Assembly (NCBI RefSeq): GCF_900176405.1
Contig: NZ_FWXJ01000020.1
Location: 1-35,008 of the forward strand
Length of the DNA: 35,008 nucleotides
Direction: 5' to 3'
Source: Polynucleobacter kasalickyi
GTDB taxonomy: Bacteria; Pseudomonadota; Gammaproteobacteria; Burkholderiales; Burkholderiaceae
Positions 16,788-25,275 of the stretch are shown piece after piece. Each line of letters opens with the position of its first letter. Within the stretch, counting starts at the first letter, position 1. Under the pieces are notes generated by a model that saw nothing but the letters and a program-made list of their open reading frames with translations, was not told the DNA's origin and did not search any database. A program made the position numbers and the translations under genes.

Positions 16788-17774
16788 TTAATCATTGGTT
16801 ATATGGCGTTCCTGAATAATCTTAGCCCATGTTTGGGTATCTTTTGCGATGTATTTTTTCAAATCATCCCGAGATCCTGGTAGTGGATAAAGGCCATGTT
16901 CTTTAAGCGCCGAAATGATTTCTTTATCGTTAAGTACTTTCACTAATTCTTTATTCCAACCATCAAGCATCGACTCAGATAATTTTGATGATGCTACAAA
17001 GGCATACCAGTTACTGGAATCAAACCCTGGAAAACCTGATTCTGCAATCGTTGGTACATTCGGCAAAGCTTCTATACGCTTTGAACTGGTAATAGCGATT
17101 GGACGTAGTTTGCCACTTTTAATATGCGGCATTGCTGAAGAAATGGTCGAGTAATAACAATTGACTCTGCCACCTAAAACGTCAATCATTGCGGGGTTAC
17201 CGCCTTTGTACGGGACATGCGTTACTTCTATTTTTGCTAGAGAATTGAAAAGTTCCCCTTGTAAATGCGAAGCGGAACCATTGCCAGTCGAAGCAAAGGT
17301 AAGTTTTCCCGGATCTTTTTTTGCCAATTCAACAAATTCTTTTAAGGACTTGATGCCAGATTCGGAGGGAACAACCAGTACGTTAGGAAATGCTACGCCC
17401 ATTGTCAAAGGAGCTAAATCTTTTACAGGGTCGTACGGTAATTTCATCATCAGAGGAGCGATCGATAACGGCCCAATAGAGCCTAATAAAATCACAGAGC
17501 CATCTGTTGGACCTGTAGCAACAGTTCCATGGACAATATTTCCGCCTGCCCCAGCTCGGTTTTCAACAATGACAGATTGACCAATATTCTCACCCAGTTT
17601 TTTAGCGATAATTCTAGCCGCTGTATCAGTGCCACCACCGGCCGCAAAGCCTACGTACATCGTAACCGTTTTCTTTGGTGGAAATTCTTGCGCATGCGAT
17701 GATAAGACTAAAAACCCAGCTACTAGCAAAGAAAGCTTACATACAAAAAGGCGTTGGCGCAGTAAAAATCCCAT
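16788..17774 (-). CDS. Bug/TctC family solute-binding protein
   Basis: Periplasmic binding protein, 328 aa, with AGGA 7 nt before its ATG. Signal peptide about 1-28 (LSLLVAGFLVLSSHAQ). The family order is clear: TMYVGFAAGGGTDTAARIIAK, VENRAGAGGNIVHGTVATGP, TFASTGNGSASHLQGELF, THVPYKGGNPAMIDVLGGRV and SGKLRPIAITSSKR. It stands alone between the stress gene and terC, with no catabolic enzyme directly beside it, so the ligand is a guess. In this copy the usual PDGY after the ENRAGAGG motif is GPTDGSV, a small divergence. Confidence 0.92.
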   Translation of the reverse strand: MGFLLRQRLFVCKLSLLVAGFLVLSSHAQEFPPKKTVTMYVGFAAGGGTDTAARIIAKKLGENIGQSVIVENRAGAGGNIVHGTVATGPTDGSVILLGSIGPLSIAPLMMKLPYDPVKDLAPLTMGVAFPNVLVVPSESGIKSLKEFVELAKKDPGKLTFASTGNGSASHLQGELFNSLAKIEVTHVPYKGGNPAMIDVLGGRVNCYYSTISSAMPHIKSGKLRPIAITSSKRIEALPNVPTIAESGFPGFDSSNWYAFVASSKLSESMLDGWNKELVKVLNDKEIISALKEHGLYPLPGSRDDLKKYIAKDTQTWAKIIQERHITND

Positions 17775-17828
17775 GAATTTATCCTAAATATCGTTAATTG
17801 AACATCATTGTGTGCAATTTTAGCTTGT

Positions 17829-18593
17829 TTATATTTTTGTTTTCTTGGTTCGAGATCTAATATTTAAAATTTCAACTGCGAAAGAAAAGGCCATGCCAAA
17901 GTAAATATACCCTTTCGGAATGTGGAAGCTAAGTCCTTCTGCAACTAAGACGATGCCAACTACGGATAAAAATGATAAGGCTAAGACTTTAATCGATGGA
18001 TGATTGTTAACAAATTCACCGATAGGTTTGGCGGCAAATAACATAATCACAATGGAGGCAATGACCGCCGCAATCATAATCAGTATTTCATCGACTAACC
18101 CAACCGCTGTGATTACACTATCGAGAGAAAATACGATATCTAAAATACCGATTTGAATGACGGAGCCCCAAAAGAGTTTCTTGGTTGATTTTTTGAGCTG
18201 CTCAGAATTAACCTCAGAAATAGCTTCAGCTTCTTGGGCTGTTTCAGCGGCCTCAACTTCAAGATAAATCTCTTTCGACGATTTCCAAAGTAAAAATATT
18301 CCCCCTAATAGTAAGATCAAGTCTCTACCACTAATCTCTTGATCAACAATATTAAATAAGGGAGCCGTTAGACCCATTACCCAAGAGAGACTGAGTAATA
18401 ATAAAACCCGAGTAATTAAAGCAAAAAGTAAGCCGAAGCGCCGAACCTGGTTACGGATTTCTAGAGGCAAACGATTCGCAATGATGCTAATAAAAATAAT
18501 ATTATCAATGCCAAGAACTATTTCAAGAATAGCTAAGGTAAAAAAAGCGATGATAGTTTGAGTGTCAAAAAGAAATTCCAACTCAGCCTCCAT
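17829..18593 (-). CDS. TerC family integral membrane protein
   Basis: Membrane protein of the TerC family, 254 aa from the ATG at 18593; the frame extends to a TTG at 18614, and neither start has a good Shine-Dalgarno. About seven hydrophobic helices are seen. The paired conserved motifs EIVLGIDNIIFISI (N-terminal half) and DIVFSLDSVITAVG (C-terminal half) each carry the membrane Asp typical of TerC. A charged, Glu-rich cytoplasmic loop (EVEAAETAQEAEAISEVNSEQLKK) separates the halves. TerC-like proteins are linked to tellurite tolerance and to Mn(II) export during metalation of exported enzymes. No ter operon is present, so the metal-export role is likelier. Confidence 0.9.
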   Translation of the reverse strand: MEAELEFLFDTQTIIAFFTLAILEIVLGIDNIIFISIIANRLPLEIRNQVRRFGLLFALITRVLLLLSLSWVMGLTAPLFNIVDQEISGRDLILLLGGIFLLWKSSKEIYLEVEAAETAQEAEAISEVNSEQLKKSTKKLFWGSVIQIGILDIVFSLDSVITAVGLVDEILIMIAAVIASIVIMLFAAKPIGEFVNNHPSIKVLALSFLSVVGIVLVAEGLSFHIPKGYIYFGMAFSFAVEILNIRSRTKKTKI

Positions 18594-18838
18594 GAAAGAT
18601 ATATAAAGTATCAATATTGCATAAGATGGAGTTCACTCGATGAAAAGTAACCCTATTTTTTTCAAGGATTATTAGGTCAGAAAGTGCCAAAACTCATCCG
18701 AAATTGAATTCAACGCACTTCAAGTAGTTCCTAACTGTAAGAGTTTTTCATATATCATCTAAGTCAACTTTGACAAAAAAGATTCATCTCAAGATTGCCT
18801 TTGGAGATAGTCTTTTTCACTACTTTAGAAGGTTTTGT

Positions 18839-19714
18839 TTGAAATCTGATACAAAAGGGATGTTTGTTGGCTTTATTGGTATTTTTATATTTAGCCTTAC
18901 CTTACCCGCTACTAAAATTGCTATTTTTGATTTAGACCCATACTTTATTGCTTATGGACGCGCAGTAATTGCTGCATTGGCTGCAGGGATTTACTTGATG
19001 GCTTCTAAAGAAAAATGGATTGAAGCTAAATATATACCTAAACTCCTCATTGTTGCTGGAGGTGTAGTGTTTGGATTTCCTATTTTGGCGAATCTTGCAA
19101 TGGAAAATGGATCTTCTGCGCACGGGGCTATCATTTTAGGATTGCTACCCTTAGCAACTGCTATTTTAGGTGTGTTACGCCATCATGAAAAACCATCGAT
19201 TGGCTTTTGGATCAGTGCCATTATTGGCTCGAGCTTAGTCGTGATTTTTTCGTTTATTAGTGGGGATGGGAAAGTGGCTCATGAAGATTGGCTGCTTTTA
19301 GGAGCGTGTGTATTTGCAAGTATTGGTTATTCGGAAGGTACTGACTTATCCAAGGTAATGCATCCTAAAGTGGTAATTTCCTGGGTACTCGTTCTTTCCC
19401 TACCTATTTCCCTGATTTTGTCTTATTACACGTTTGAAGTGAGTTATCTTCACATGTCCTTGAGTTCATGGGCGGCATTTATTTATTTAGCCTTGTTTTC
19501 GATGTACATTGGATTTTTCTTTTGGTATGAAGGATTACTTATTGGCGGTGTCGCTAGAGTAAGCCAAGTGCAATTATTGCAACCTTTTTGTACCATGATT
19601 GCAGCTAGTCTAATGCTAGGAGACGAACTTACGGTACTGAATGTGATTTTTGCTACACTCGTGGTGTTGTCCGTAATGATCGGCAAAAAAATGTTAATTG
19701 CTAAATCAAACTGA
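18839..19714 (+). CDS. EamA family DMT-type permease
   Basis: Drug/metabolite transporter superfamily permease with about ten helices and two EamA repeats. The preferred start is the TTG at 18839 because AGAAGG lies 6 nt upstream, giving 291 aa, the usual family length. The frame is open to a TTG at 18770, which would add a polar 23-residue leader. Landmarks: GMFVGFIGIFIFSLTLPATKIAI, YFIAYGRAVIAALAAGIYL, SSAHGAIILGLLPLATAILGVL, and in repeat two YIGFFFWYEGLLIGGVARVSQVQLLQP. The substrate is unknown; relatives export amino acids or metabolites. It stands between terC (divergent) and a glycosyltransferase gene. Confidence 0.88.
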   Translation: MKSDTKGMFVGFIGIFIFSLTLPATKIAIFDLDPYFIAYGRAVIAALAAGIYLMASKEKWIEAKYIPKLLIVAGGVVFGFPILANLAMENGSSAHGAIILGLLPLATAILGVLRHHEKPSIGFWISAIIGSSLVVIFSFISGDGKVAHEDWLLLGACVFASIGYSEGTDLSKVMHPKVVISWVLVLSLPISLILSYYTFEVSYLHMSLSSWAAFIYLALFSMYIGFFFWYEGLLIGGVARVSQVQLLQPFCTMIAASLMLGDELTVLNVIFATLVVLSVMIGKKMLIAKSN

Positions 19715-19765
19715 AACACAACTAAAAACAAGTTAAAAATCACTGTTGGCTTAAAGAATTGAACC

Positions 19766-20566
19766 ATGACCCCTATGCCTAAAGTTTCTGTATATATCAT
19801 CGCATTTAATGAAGAGAGAAAAATTGCAGATGCTATTGGTAGCGTAGCTTGGGCAGATGAAATTGTTGTCATTGATTCGAATAGTAAAGATCGGACGGCA
19901 CAAATTGCAGAAGAGCTTGGCGCGAAAGTGGTTCAAGTGGAGTTTAATGGCTTTGGTCAATTACGTCGTGATGCTGTCAGTGCCTGCTCCCATGAATGGA
20001 TCTTCAGTTTAGATAGTGATGAAAGATGTACACCGAAAGTTGCTCAGGAAATACAACAAATTATTCAGAATAATCTTGCTGATGTTTGCTACGTACCCCG
20101 TCGAAATTTCTTCCTAGGTAAAAAGATAGAGCATTCTGGTTGGTATCCCAACTATCGACAACCCCAGTTGTTTAAAAAATCCTGCTTAACGTATGACAAT
20201 AGCCCTGTTCATGAAGGCTATGATATTTCGGCTGGCGCCAAAATAATGCATTTAAAAAACGCTATCTGGCAACTACCTTTTAATGACCTCAGCGAATCTA
20301 TTGCGAAAATGAATCGCTATTCTAGTTTGGGGTCAGTGAAAAGTCGCCAAAAAGGATCTACTTATGCCAAGGCACTAGGACATGCAAGTTGGGCATTTAT
20401 GCGCCACTATGTCTTTAAAAAAGGGATTTTGGATGGGTGGGCAGGTTTCTTTATCGCGTTTTCTTACTTTGAGGTAACCCTTTATCGCTATGCAAAAGCG
20501 GTAGAACTAGCCAATCAAAATGAGTGGGATGAACAATGGAAAAAAGTCCAAAAGACTGACGTGTAA
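19766..20566 (+). CDS. family 2 glycosyltransferase, WaaE/LgtF-like
   Basis: Cytoplasmic GT-A sugar transferase, 266 aa. The fold starts VSVYIIAFNEERKIADAI and EIVVIDSNSKDRT; the metal/nucleotide-sugar DxD is in FSLDSDERC near residue 89. RRNFFLGKKIEHSGWYPNYRQPQLF and VHEGY are typical of WaaE/LgtF enzymes that add a glucose to the heptose of the lipopolysaccharide inner core; that assignment is by similarity of pattern. The C-terminus has a membrane-association-like helix (GILDGWAGFFIAFSYFEVTLYRYAKA). A second ATG lies three codons on. It is followed after 6 nt by the DHA2 MFS gene, so they may be co-transcribed. Confidence 0.88.
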   Translation: MTPMPKVSVYIIAFNEERKIADAIGSVAWADEIVVIDSNSKDRTAQIAEELGAKVVQVEFNGFGQLRRDAVSACSHEWIFSLDSDERCTPKVAQEIQQIIQNNLADVCYVPRRNFFLGKKIEHSGWYPNYRQPQLFKKSCLTYDNSPVHEGYDISAGAKIMHLKNAIWQLPFNDLSESIAKMNRYSSLGSVKSRQKGSTYAKALGHASWAFMRHYVFKKGILDGWAGFFIAFSYFEVTLYRYAKAVELANQNEWDEQWKKVQKTDV

Positions 20567-20572
20567 AAAGCT

Positions 20573-21970
20573 ATGACATCGCGTAAATCGAACTTTATTC
20601 TTTACCTCGTCGCCACGACTTTCTTCATGGAAACTTTGGACAGTACGGTCATTGCGACGGCGCTGCCAAAAATGGCGGAAGATTTTGGTGTGGCTGCTGT
20701 GGATGTGGGCATTGGCATTACGGCGTATCTTTTGACATTGGCAGCACTGATTCCGATTAGTGGTTGGTTAGCTGATCGATTTGGCACAAGAAATATATTC
20801 ACCCTTGCCATTATCATTTTCACCGCCTCGTCTGTTTTGTGCGGTTTGAGTGAAAATCTCTGGTTCTTCACCTTATCAAGGGTTTTACAAGGGATGGGTG
20901 GAGCACTCATGGTGCCAGTGGGTAGAATTATTGTTTTACGCAATACCAAAACTGAAGACATTATTCGAGCGGTTGGCTTAATCACTTGGCCAGGTTTGAT
21001 TGGACCGGTAGTCGGTCCGGCGATTGGTGGATTTTTAACTAGCTATGCCACTTGGCATTGGATCTTTTTTATCAATGTGCCGATTGGAATTATTGGTATT
21101 TATCTCAGCTGGGTTTTAATTGAGCCTTATAAAGCAGAACAACAAAAACCACTCGACTATTTAGGTTTTATCTATACTGGTACAGCGTTATCGAGCCTTA
21201 TTTATGCAATTGAATTAAGTAGAAAAATTCAAGAAACCCAAATCCTTTGTATCTTTTTTATCCTTTTGGGACTGACTGCGGGCGTACTGTCCATTCGCCA
21301 CTTAAAACGTGCTCAAAACCCAATGATTGACTTAAGCTTGTTAAGTATTCCAACCTTTAGAATCACGCTTTGGGTCGGCTTATGGATTCGAACTGCCCTC
21401 TCAGCCATTCCCTTTCTAATTCCGTTGTATCTGCAAATTGGATTAGGTATTGATCCCTTTATTGCGGGTCTTTTAGTGTTGAGTGTGTTTATCGGCAACT
21501 TAATCATGAAGGCATTCACTACCCCCATGCTAAATCGCTACGGGTTTAAAAAAATAATGACGATTAATGGTTATTTGGTCATTCTCTCTTTTTTGGTTTG
21601 CGCATTCATCACTAAAGATACGCCATTCTGGTTGATGGCATTGATTTTGTTCATGAATGGTCTGTTTAGATCCTTGCAATTTACCTCTATCAACACCCTA
21701 GCCTTAGCAGATGTGCCAAAGCCACAAATGAGTTCGGCCTCAGCCCTGACCAGCACTGCGATGCAAATTAGTATGGCTTTGGGTATTGCGGTAGGCTCAT
21801 TAATTCTGACCCTGGCAAGTATCATTAACCAAGGCGATGCTCAAACACCGCTCATTCAAGACTTTCGCTTGTCTTTTGTATTAATTACCCTATTACCAAT
21901 TTGTAGTTTATGGAACTTACGCTTGCTAAGTAAAGATGCCGGTGATACCCTCAGAAAAGCAAAAAATTAG
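20573..21970 (+). CDS. MFS multidrug efflux transporter, DHA2 (EmrB/QacA-like)
   Basis: Proton-driven efflux carrier of the DHA2 family, 465 aa, about 14 helices. LVATTFFMETLDSTVIATALPKMAEDF is the family's helix-1 motif. Motif A is GWLADRFGTRNIF, RVLQGMGGALMVPVGR is motif B, and the antiporter motif C is seen in GLIGPVVGPAIGGFLTSYATWHWIFFINVPIG. No adjacent membrane-fusion protein (EmrA) is present, so it may act across the inner membrane alone. It begins 6 nt after the glycosyltransferase stop. Confidence 0.93.
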   Translation: MTSRKSNFILYLVATTFFMETLDSTVIATALPKMAEDFGVAAVDVGIGITAYLLTLAALIPISGWLADRFGTRNIFTLAIIIFTASSVLCGLSENLWFFTLSRVLQGMGGALMVPVGRIIVLRNTKTEDIIRAVGLITWPGLIGPVVGPAIGGFLTSYATWHWIFFINVPIGIIGIYLSWVLIEPYKAEQQKPLDYLGFIYTGTALSSLIYAIELSRKIQETQILCIFFILLGLTAGVLSIRHLKRAQNPMIDLSLLSIPTFRITLWVGLWIRTALSAIPFLIPLYLQIGLGIDPFIAGLLVLSVFIGNLIMKAFTTPMLNRYGFKKIMTINGYLVILSFLVCAFITKDTPFWLMALILFMNGLFRSLQFTSINTLALADVPKPQMSSASALTSTAMQISMALGIAVGSLILTLASIINQGDAQTPLIQDFRLSFVLITLLPICSLWNLRLLSKDAGDTLRKAKN

Positions 21971-21984
21971 TTTTTTCGTTGCAG

Positions 21985-22001
21985 TTATCTTAGAATGATA
22001 T
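21985..22001. promoter_or_regulatory. possible regulatory or promoter site upstream of the second catabolic operon
   Basis: TTATCTTAGAATGATAT (21985-22001) resembles the palindrome TTATCTATAGAATAGATAA at 29834-29852, differing mainly by two missing bases, and lies 58 nt before the first dehydrogenase of the catabolic run. TAGAAT could instead be a -10 element. The similarity is real by eye but short. Confidence 0.3.
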
Positions 22002-22058
22002 GTAACGTATAAATAATTAAATAACTATAAAAGCATTCATTGCTTGAGACATATTCAA

Positions 22059-22955
22059 ATGAAAATTCTTTTTATCGGTGTAGGTAAGATGGGGCTCCCC
22101 ATGTCGTGCCACCTTTTAAACCAGGGGCATGACATTCGCGTATTGGATCCAGACCCTATCAGACTTCAAGAAGCCGCGATCAAAGGCCTTGAAGTTGCTT
22201 CCCAAGCCAATGATTCTGTTGAGGATTTTATCTGGGCTGACTATATTTTTTCATCATTGCCCAACGATCATGCTTTTTTAGAGGTTGCGAATCAAGTCGC
22301 TCAAAAAGCAGCCAAGAATACTAAGTACATAGATACTAGTACGATTTCTATTTCAGCTTCAGCAAAGGCTGCGGAGATACTTGAGAACGCTGGTGTGCAA
22401 TATCTTCGAGTGGCTGTCTCTGGTAACAATCATATGGCGGCGGCGGCAAATTTGACGATTCTAGCTTCTGGGCCAAAACCAGTTTACGATGAAGCGCTAC
22501 CCCTTCTTTCTAGTTGGGGCTCAAGCCAGTTTTACCTTGGCGATAAAGAACAAGCTAGATTAATGAAATTGGTTGTAAACCTCCTGATAGCTCAGACAAG
22601 TGCCATGTTAGCTGAAGGTTTAACTTTAGGTCGCTTAGGAAATTTAGACTGGCAAGATATGTGGCAAGTCTTGAGTGCGTCAGCTGTCGGTTCACCTATT
22701 TTGAAAGCGAAATCAGCCCAATTGGGATTGCCGTTAGGAGAGCGTGATTTCAGTCCGACCTTTACGGTGCATCAAATGATTAAAGATTTGCAATTGATAA
22801 CAAGTGCTGGCGATGATTTGGGTGCCTCGTTAGCGCAGACTAAAACGACCCTTGGCTGGATGAACCAAGCAATCGCGCAGGGAGACGGCGGGCTGGATTA
22901 TGCGGCAATTATTAGAGTATTAGAAAGACAGGTTGGTATTACCGATCTGTCTTAG
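22059..22955 (+). CDS. NAD(P)-dependent beta-hydroxyacid dehydrogenase (HIBADH family), copy 1
   Basis: 3-Hydroxyisobutyrate dehydrogenase-like enzyme, 298 aa from the ATG at 22059 (MKILFIGVGKMGLPMS); an upstream TTG at 22044 adds five residues. The Rossmann motif is GVGKMGLPMS. The substrate loop reads AVSGNNHMAAAANLTILASG, with Asn in place of the second Gly of the usual VSGG. The catalytic Lys is in ARLMKLVVNLL. It oxidises a 3-hydroxyacid to the semialdehyde or oxoacid, or reduces it, in the cytoplasm. It is followed after 33 nt by a paralogue and heads a five-gene catabolic run. Tartronate semialdehyde, hydroxyisobutyrate or a (hydroxymethyl)glutarate-type substrate are all possible. Confidence 0.9.
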   Translation: MKILFIGVGKMGLPMSCHLLNQGHDIRVLDPDPIRLQEAAIKGLEVASQANDSVEDFIWADYIFSSLPNDHAFLEVANQVAQKAAKNTKYIDTSTISISASAKAAEILENAGVQYLRVAVSGNNHMAAAANLTILASGPKPVYDEALPLLSSWGSSQFYLGDKEQARLMKLVVNLLIAQTSAMLAEGLTLGRLGNLDWQDMWQVLSASAVGSPILKAKSAQLGLPLGERDFSPTFTVHQMIKDLQLITSAGDDLGASLAQTKTTLGWMNQAIAQGDGGLDYAAIIRVLERQVGITDLS

Positions 22956-22988
22956 GAAATTTTATTTAATCGTAAACGGAGAAAGTGT

Positions 22989-23915
22989 ATGGCGCAAAAG
23001 ATTGGTTGGATTGGCTTAGGTCGCATGGGTGAATCGATGGTTAAACGTCTCACACAAGCAGGATTTGGCGTAGATGTTTGGAATCGCACCAGAAGTAAAG
23101 CGGATCCACTAGCAGCTTATGGTTGTAATGTGGTTGATAATATTTTAGATTTGGCTGGCTGCGAAACTGTGATTACTATGGTTTCAACAACGAAGGATTT
23201 GAAGCAAGTGTTATTTGGTGAGGGTGGTTTAGTTACCGGTTCACAAAAGCCGAAAGTGGTCGTAGATAGCTCATCTATTTCACAAGAAGGATCAGCAGAA
23301 GTAAGACGTGAATTAGAAGCATTAGGCATCGCTTATTTGTGTGCACCAGTTTCTGGAAATGCCAAAGTAGCTAAAGCAGGTAAGTTGTTAATGGTGTCAT
23401 CAGGTCCTAAAGAGCTCTACGATACAGTTGAGCCATATTTTCAGGCGATTTCCAGAAAGTGTATGTGGATTGGTGAAGGCGAATTAGCACGTGTTTGGAA
23501 AATCGCCCACAATACGATGTTCGGCGTAGTCATCCAAAACTTATGTGAGATTACTGTTCTCGCTGAAAAAGCCGGTATCCCAAGACATTTATTCTTAGAA
23601 AGTATTAATGACTCAGTACTGGGGTCTATGTATACACGCTATAAAACGCCAGTTATGACCAATTTAACCTTTGACCAAGTAACCTTTACGCCAGAATTGC
23701 TTTTAAAGGACATGGACTTAGGGATGGCAGCAGCTAAAGCGCATGGTGTCGCAATGCCATCAGCAGCCGCTACTCGTGAGTCGATTGCAAGAATGGTTGG
23801 CCGTGGTTATGGAGATATTGATTTCTCCGTATTACTTGTTGAAACAGCTAAAGACGCTGGCTTAGAATTAAAGTCAGAAAACAAAGTTGTTAGCGATGGA
23901 CTAGAGGCAAAATAG
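22989..23915 (+). CDS. NAD(P)-dependent beta-hydroxyacid dehydrogenase (HIBADH family), copy 2
   Basis: A second enzyme of the same family, 308 aa, with GGAG 8 nt before the ATG. Landmarks: GWIGLGRMGESMVKRL (cofactor), PVSGNAKVAKAGKLLMVSSGP (substrate loop, again Asn in VSGN), and ARVWKIAHNTMFGVV with the catalytic Lys. It is only distantly similar to the first copy, so it is not a recent duplication. The two could be subunits of one enzyme or act on successive substrates. Its stop overlaps the next start by one base (TAGTG), so the amidohydrolase is translationally coupled. Confidence 0.9.
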   Translation: MAQKIGWIGLGRMGESMVKRLTQAGFGVDVWNRTRSKADPLAAYGCNVVDNILDLAGCETVITMVSTTKDLKQVLFGEGGLVTGSQKPKVVVDSSSISQEGSAEVRRELEALGIAYLCAPVSGNAKVAKAGKLLMVSSGPKELYDTVEPYFQAISRKCMWIGEGELARVWKIAHNTMFGVVIQNLCEITVLAEKAGIPRHLFLESINDSVLGSMYTRYKTPVMTNLTFDQVTFTPELLLKDMDLGMAAAKAHGVAMPSAAATRESIARMVGRGYGDIDFSVLLVETAKDAGLELKSENKVVSDGLEAK

Positions 23916-25255
23916 TGGCCAAAACAATCCTAATTCGAGGTGGTGCAATCATCACGATGGATGCCCTGGGAGACATTTCTCGGGGCGATATCCTCATTGA
24001 AGATGACAAAATTAAGGAAATCTCCTTAAATATTGATGTCAAAGCAGATGAGGTCATCGATGGTCAAGGATATATTATCGTGCCGGGATTTATTAATGCC
24101 CATATGCACACTTGGCAAACCGCATTACGCGCTTTAGCTTCCAATTGGACTCTTTTAGAGTATTTTCAGAAGATGCACTCTGGATTAGCGAAGGTATTTG
24201 AGCCCGAGGATTTATACATTGCAACCTATATGGGAGCTTTAAATCAAATCAATTGTGGCACAACAACGCTAGTTGATTGGTGCCACAACAATAAATCACC
24301 TGAGCATAATGATGCGGCTATTTCTGGTTTGTTAGAGTCGGGTATTCGTAGTGCATTTTTTCATGGGACGCCAAAGCCCGAGCCCAAACCTGGTGAAACA
24401 CCGTTTTGGGAAATGCCACATCCTAAAGGTGAGTTACTGAGATTGATGAAGAATTACGAAAGTAATCACTTGCTAACTATAGGTTGTGCGATATTGGGCC
24501 CGCACTATTCGACCTTGGATGTTGCCTTACATGATTTCGCCATGGCCAAAGATTTAGGTATTGTTGCTTCTATGCATCAAGGTGGTGGGCCCGCAAGAAC
24601 CCCTGAGGGTTGGCAGATTTTAGAGTCTCAAGGCTTACTCGGACCGCATATCAATATTGTGCATGGACATGCTTTGTCGGATGAACAATTAAAAAGATTT
24701 TGTGATTTAGGAATGTCCTTTTCAGCTACAGCAGAAAATGAAATGACCCAAGGTCATGGTCACCCCCTGACTGGTAGATTACGGGCTTTAGGTAAGGCAC
24801 CTTCTTTAGGCGTTGATCTTGAGAGTGTATGTGGTGGCGAAATGTTTATTCAAGCGAGGGTTGCTTTAGGCATTCAGCGTAGTTTAGATAATTATGCATA
24901 CCGTGAGTTACATGGCAGTATTCCGCCTACCTCAACGATTACTACCCGAGAGGCTTTGTCCTGGGTAACGATTGAGGGCGCCAAAATGTTAGGTCAAGCA
25001 GATCGTATTGGCAGTTTGGCAATTGGTAAACAGGCTGATTTAGTGATGATTCGAGCGACTGATATCAATATGCAACCAGTGAATGATTTAGTCAGTAGCG
25101 TGGTCATGCAAACTAGCTTAGCAAACATTGAAAATGTCATGATTGCTGGGAGTTGGCAAAAACGACGTGGTGAGTTATTAGCGCAAAACGTGTTGCAAAA
25201 AACACAAGATTTAAACTTGTCTGCAAAAAAGATTAAACAGGCCTTAGGCTTATAA
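23915..25255 (+). CDS. TRZ/ATZ-type amidohydrolase family protein
   Basis: Metal-dependent hydrolase of the amidohydrolase superfamily (chlorohydrolase/cytosine and adenosine deaminase side), 446 aa. The GTG start overlaps the upstream TAG by one base, and AGAGG lies 7 nt upstream. Metal ligands are visible: HMH in PGFINAHMHTW, His in SMHQGG, His in VHGHALSD, and Asp in SLGVDLES. The central AENEMTQGHGHPLTGRL replaces the usual HNPxSN stretch, marking a separate subgroup. The C-terminal beta-sandwich strand has IGSLAIGKQADLVMI. It would cleave C-N bonds of a cyclic amide, triazine-like or amidine compound. With the dehydrogenases and Bug genes it suggests nitrogen-heterocycle catabolism (inference). 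Confidence 0.9.
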   Translation: MAKTILIRGGAIITMDALGDISRGDILIEDDKIKEISLNIDVKADEVIDGQGYIIVPGFINAHMHTWQTALRALASNWTLLEYFQKMHSGLAKVFEPEDLYIATYMGALNQINCGTTTLVDWCHNNKSPEHNDAAISGLLESGIRSAFFHGTPKPEPKPGETPFWEMPHPKGELLRLMKNYESNHLLTIGCAILGPHYSTLDVALHDFAMAKDLGIVASMHQGGGPARTPEGWQILESQGLLGPHINIVHGHALSDEQLKRFCDLGMSFSATAENEMTQGHGHPLTGRLRALGKAPSLGVDLESVCGGEMFIQARVALGIQRSLDNYAYRELHGSIPPTSTITTREALSWVTIEGAKMLGQADRIGSLAIGKQADLVMIRATDINMQPVNDLVSSVVMQTSLANIENVMIAGSWQKRRGELLAQNVLQKTQDLNLSAKKIKQALGL

Positions 25256-25275
25256 AAATTACAGGGAGATACACA

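Noticed and set aside
17161..17580. 139-codon + strand reading frame
   Set aside because: It is antisense to a clear Bug receptor gene, rich in Pro/Ser/Thr, with no recognisable domain.
18770..18775. TTGACA as a -35 box for the EamA gene
   Set aside because: The bases 17 nt downstream (GATTGC) are a poor -10, so no promoter is called, although the hexamer is perfect.
20602..20985. 127-codon minus-strand reading frame
   Set aside because: Antisense to the conserved N-terminal half of the DHA2 transporter; no family resemblance.
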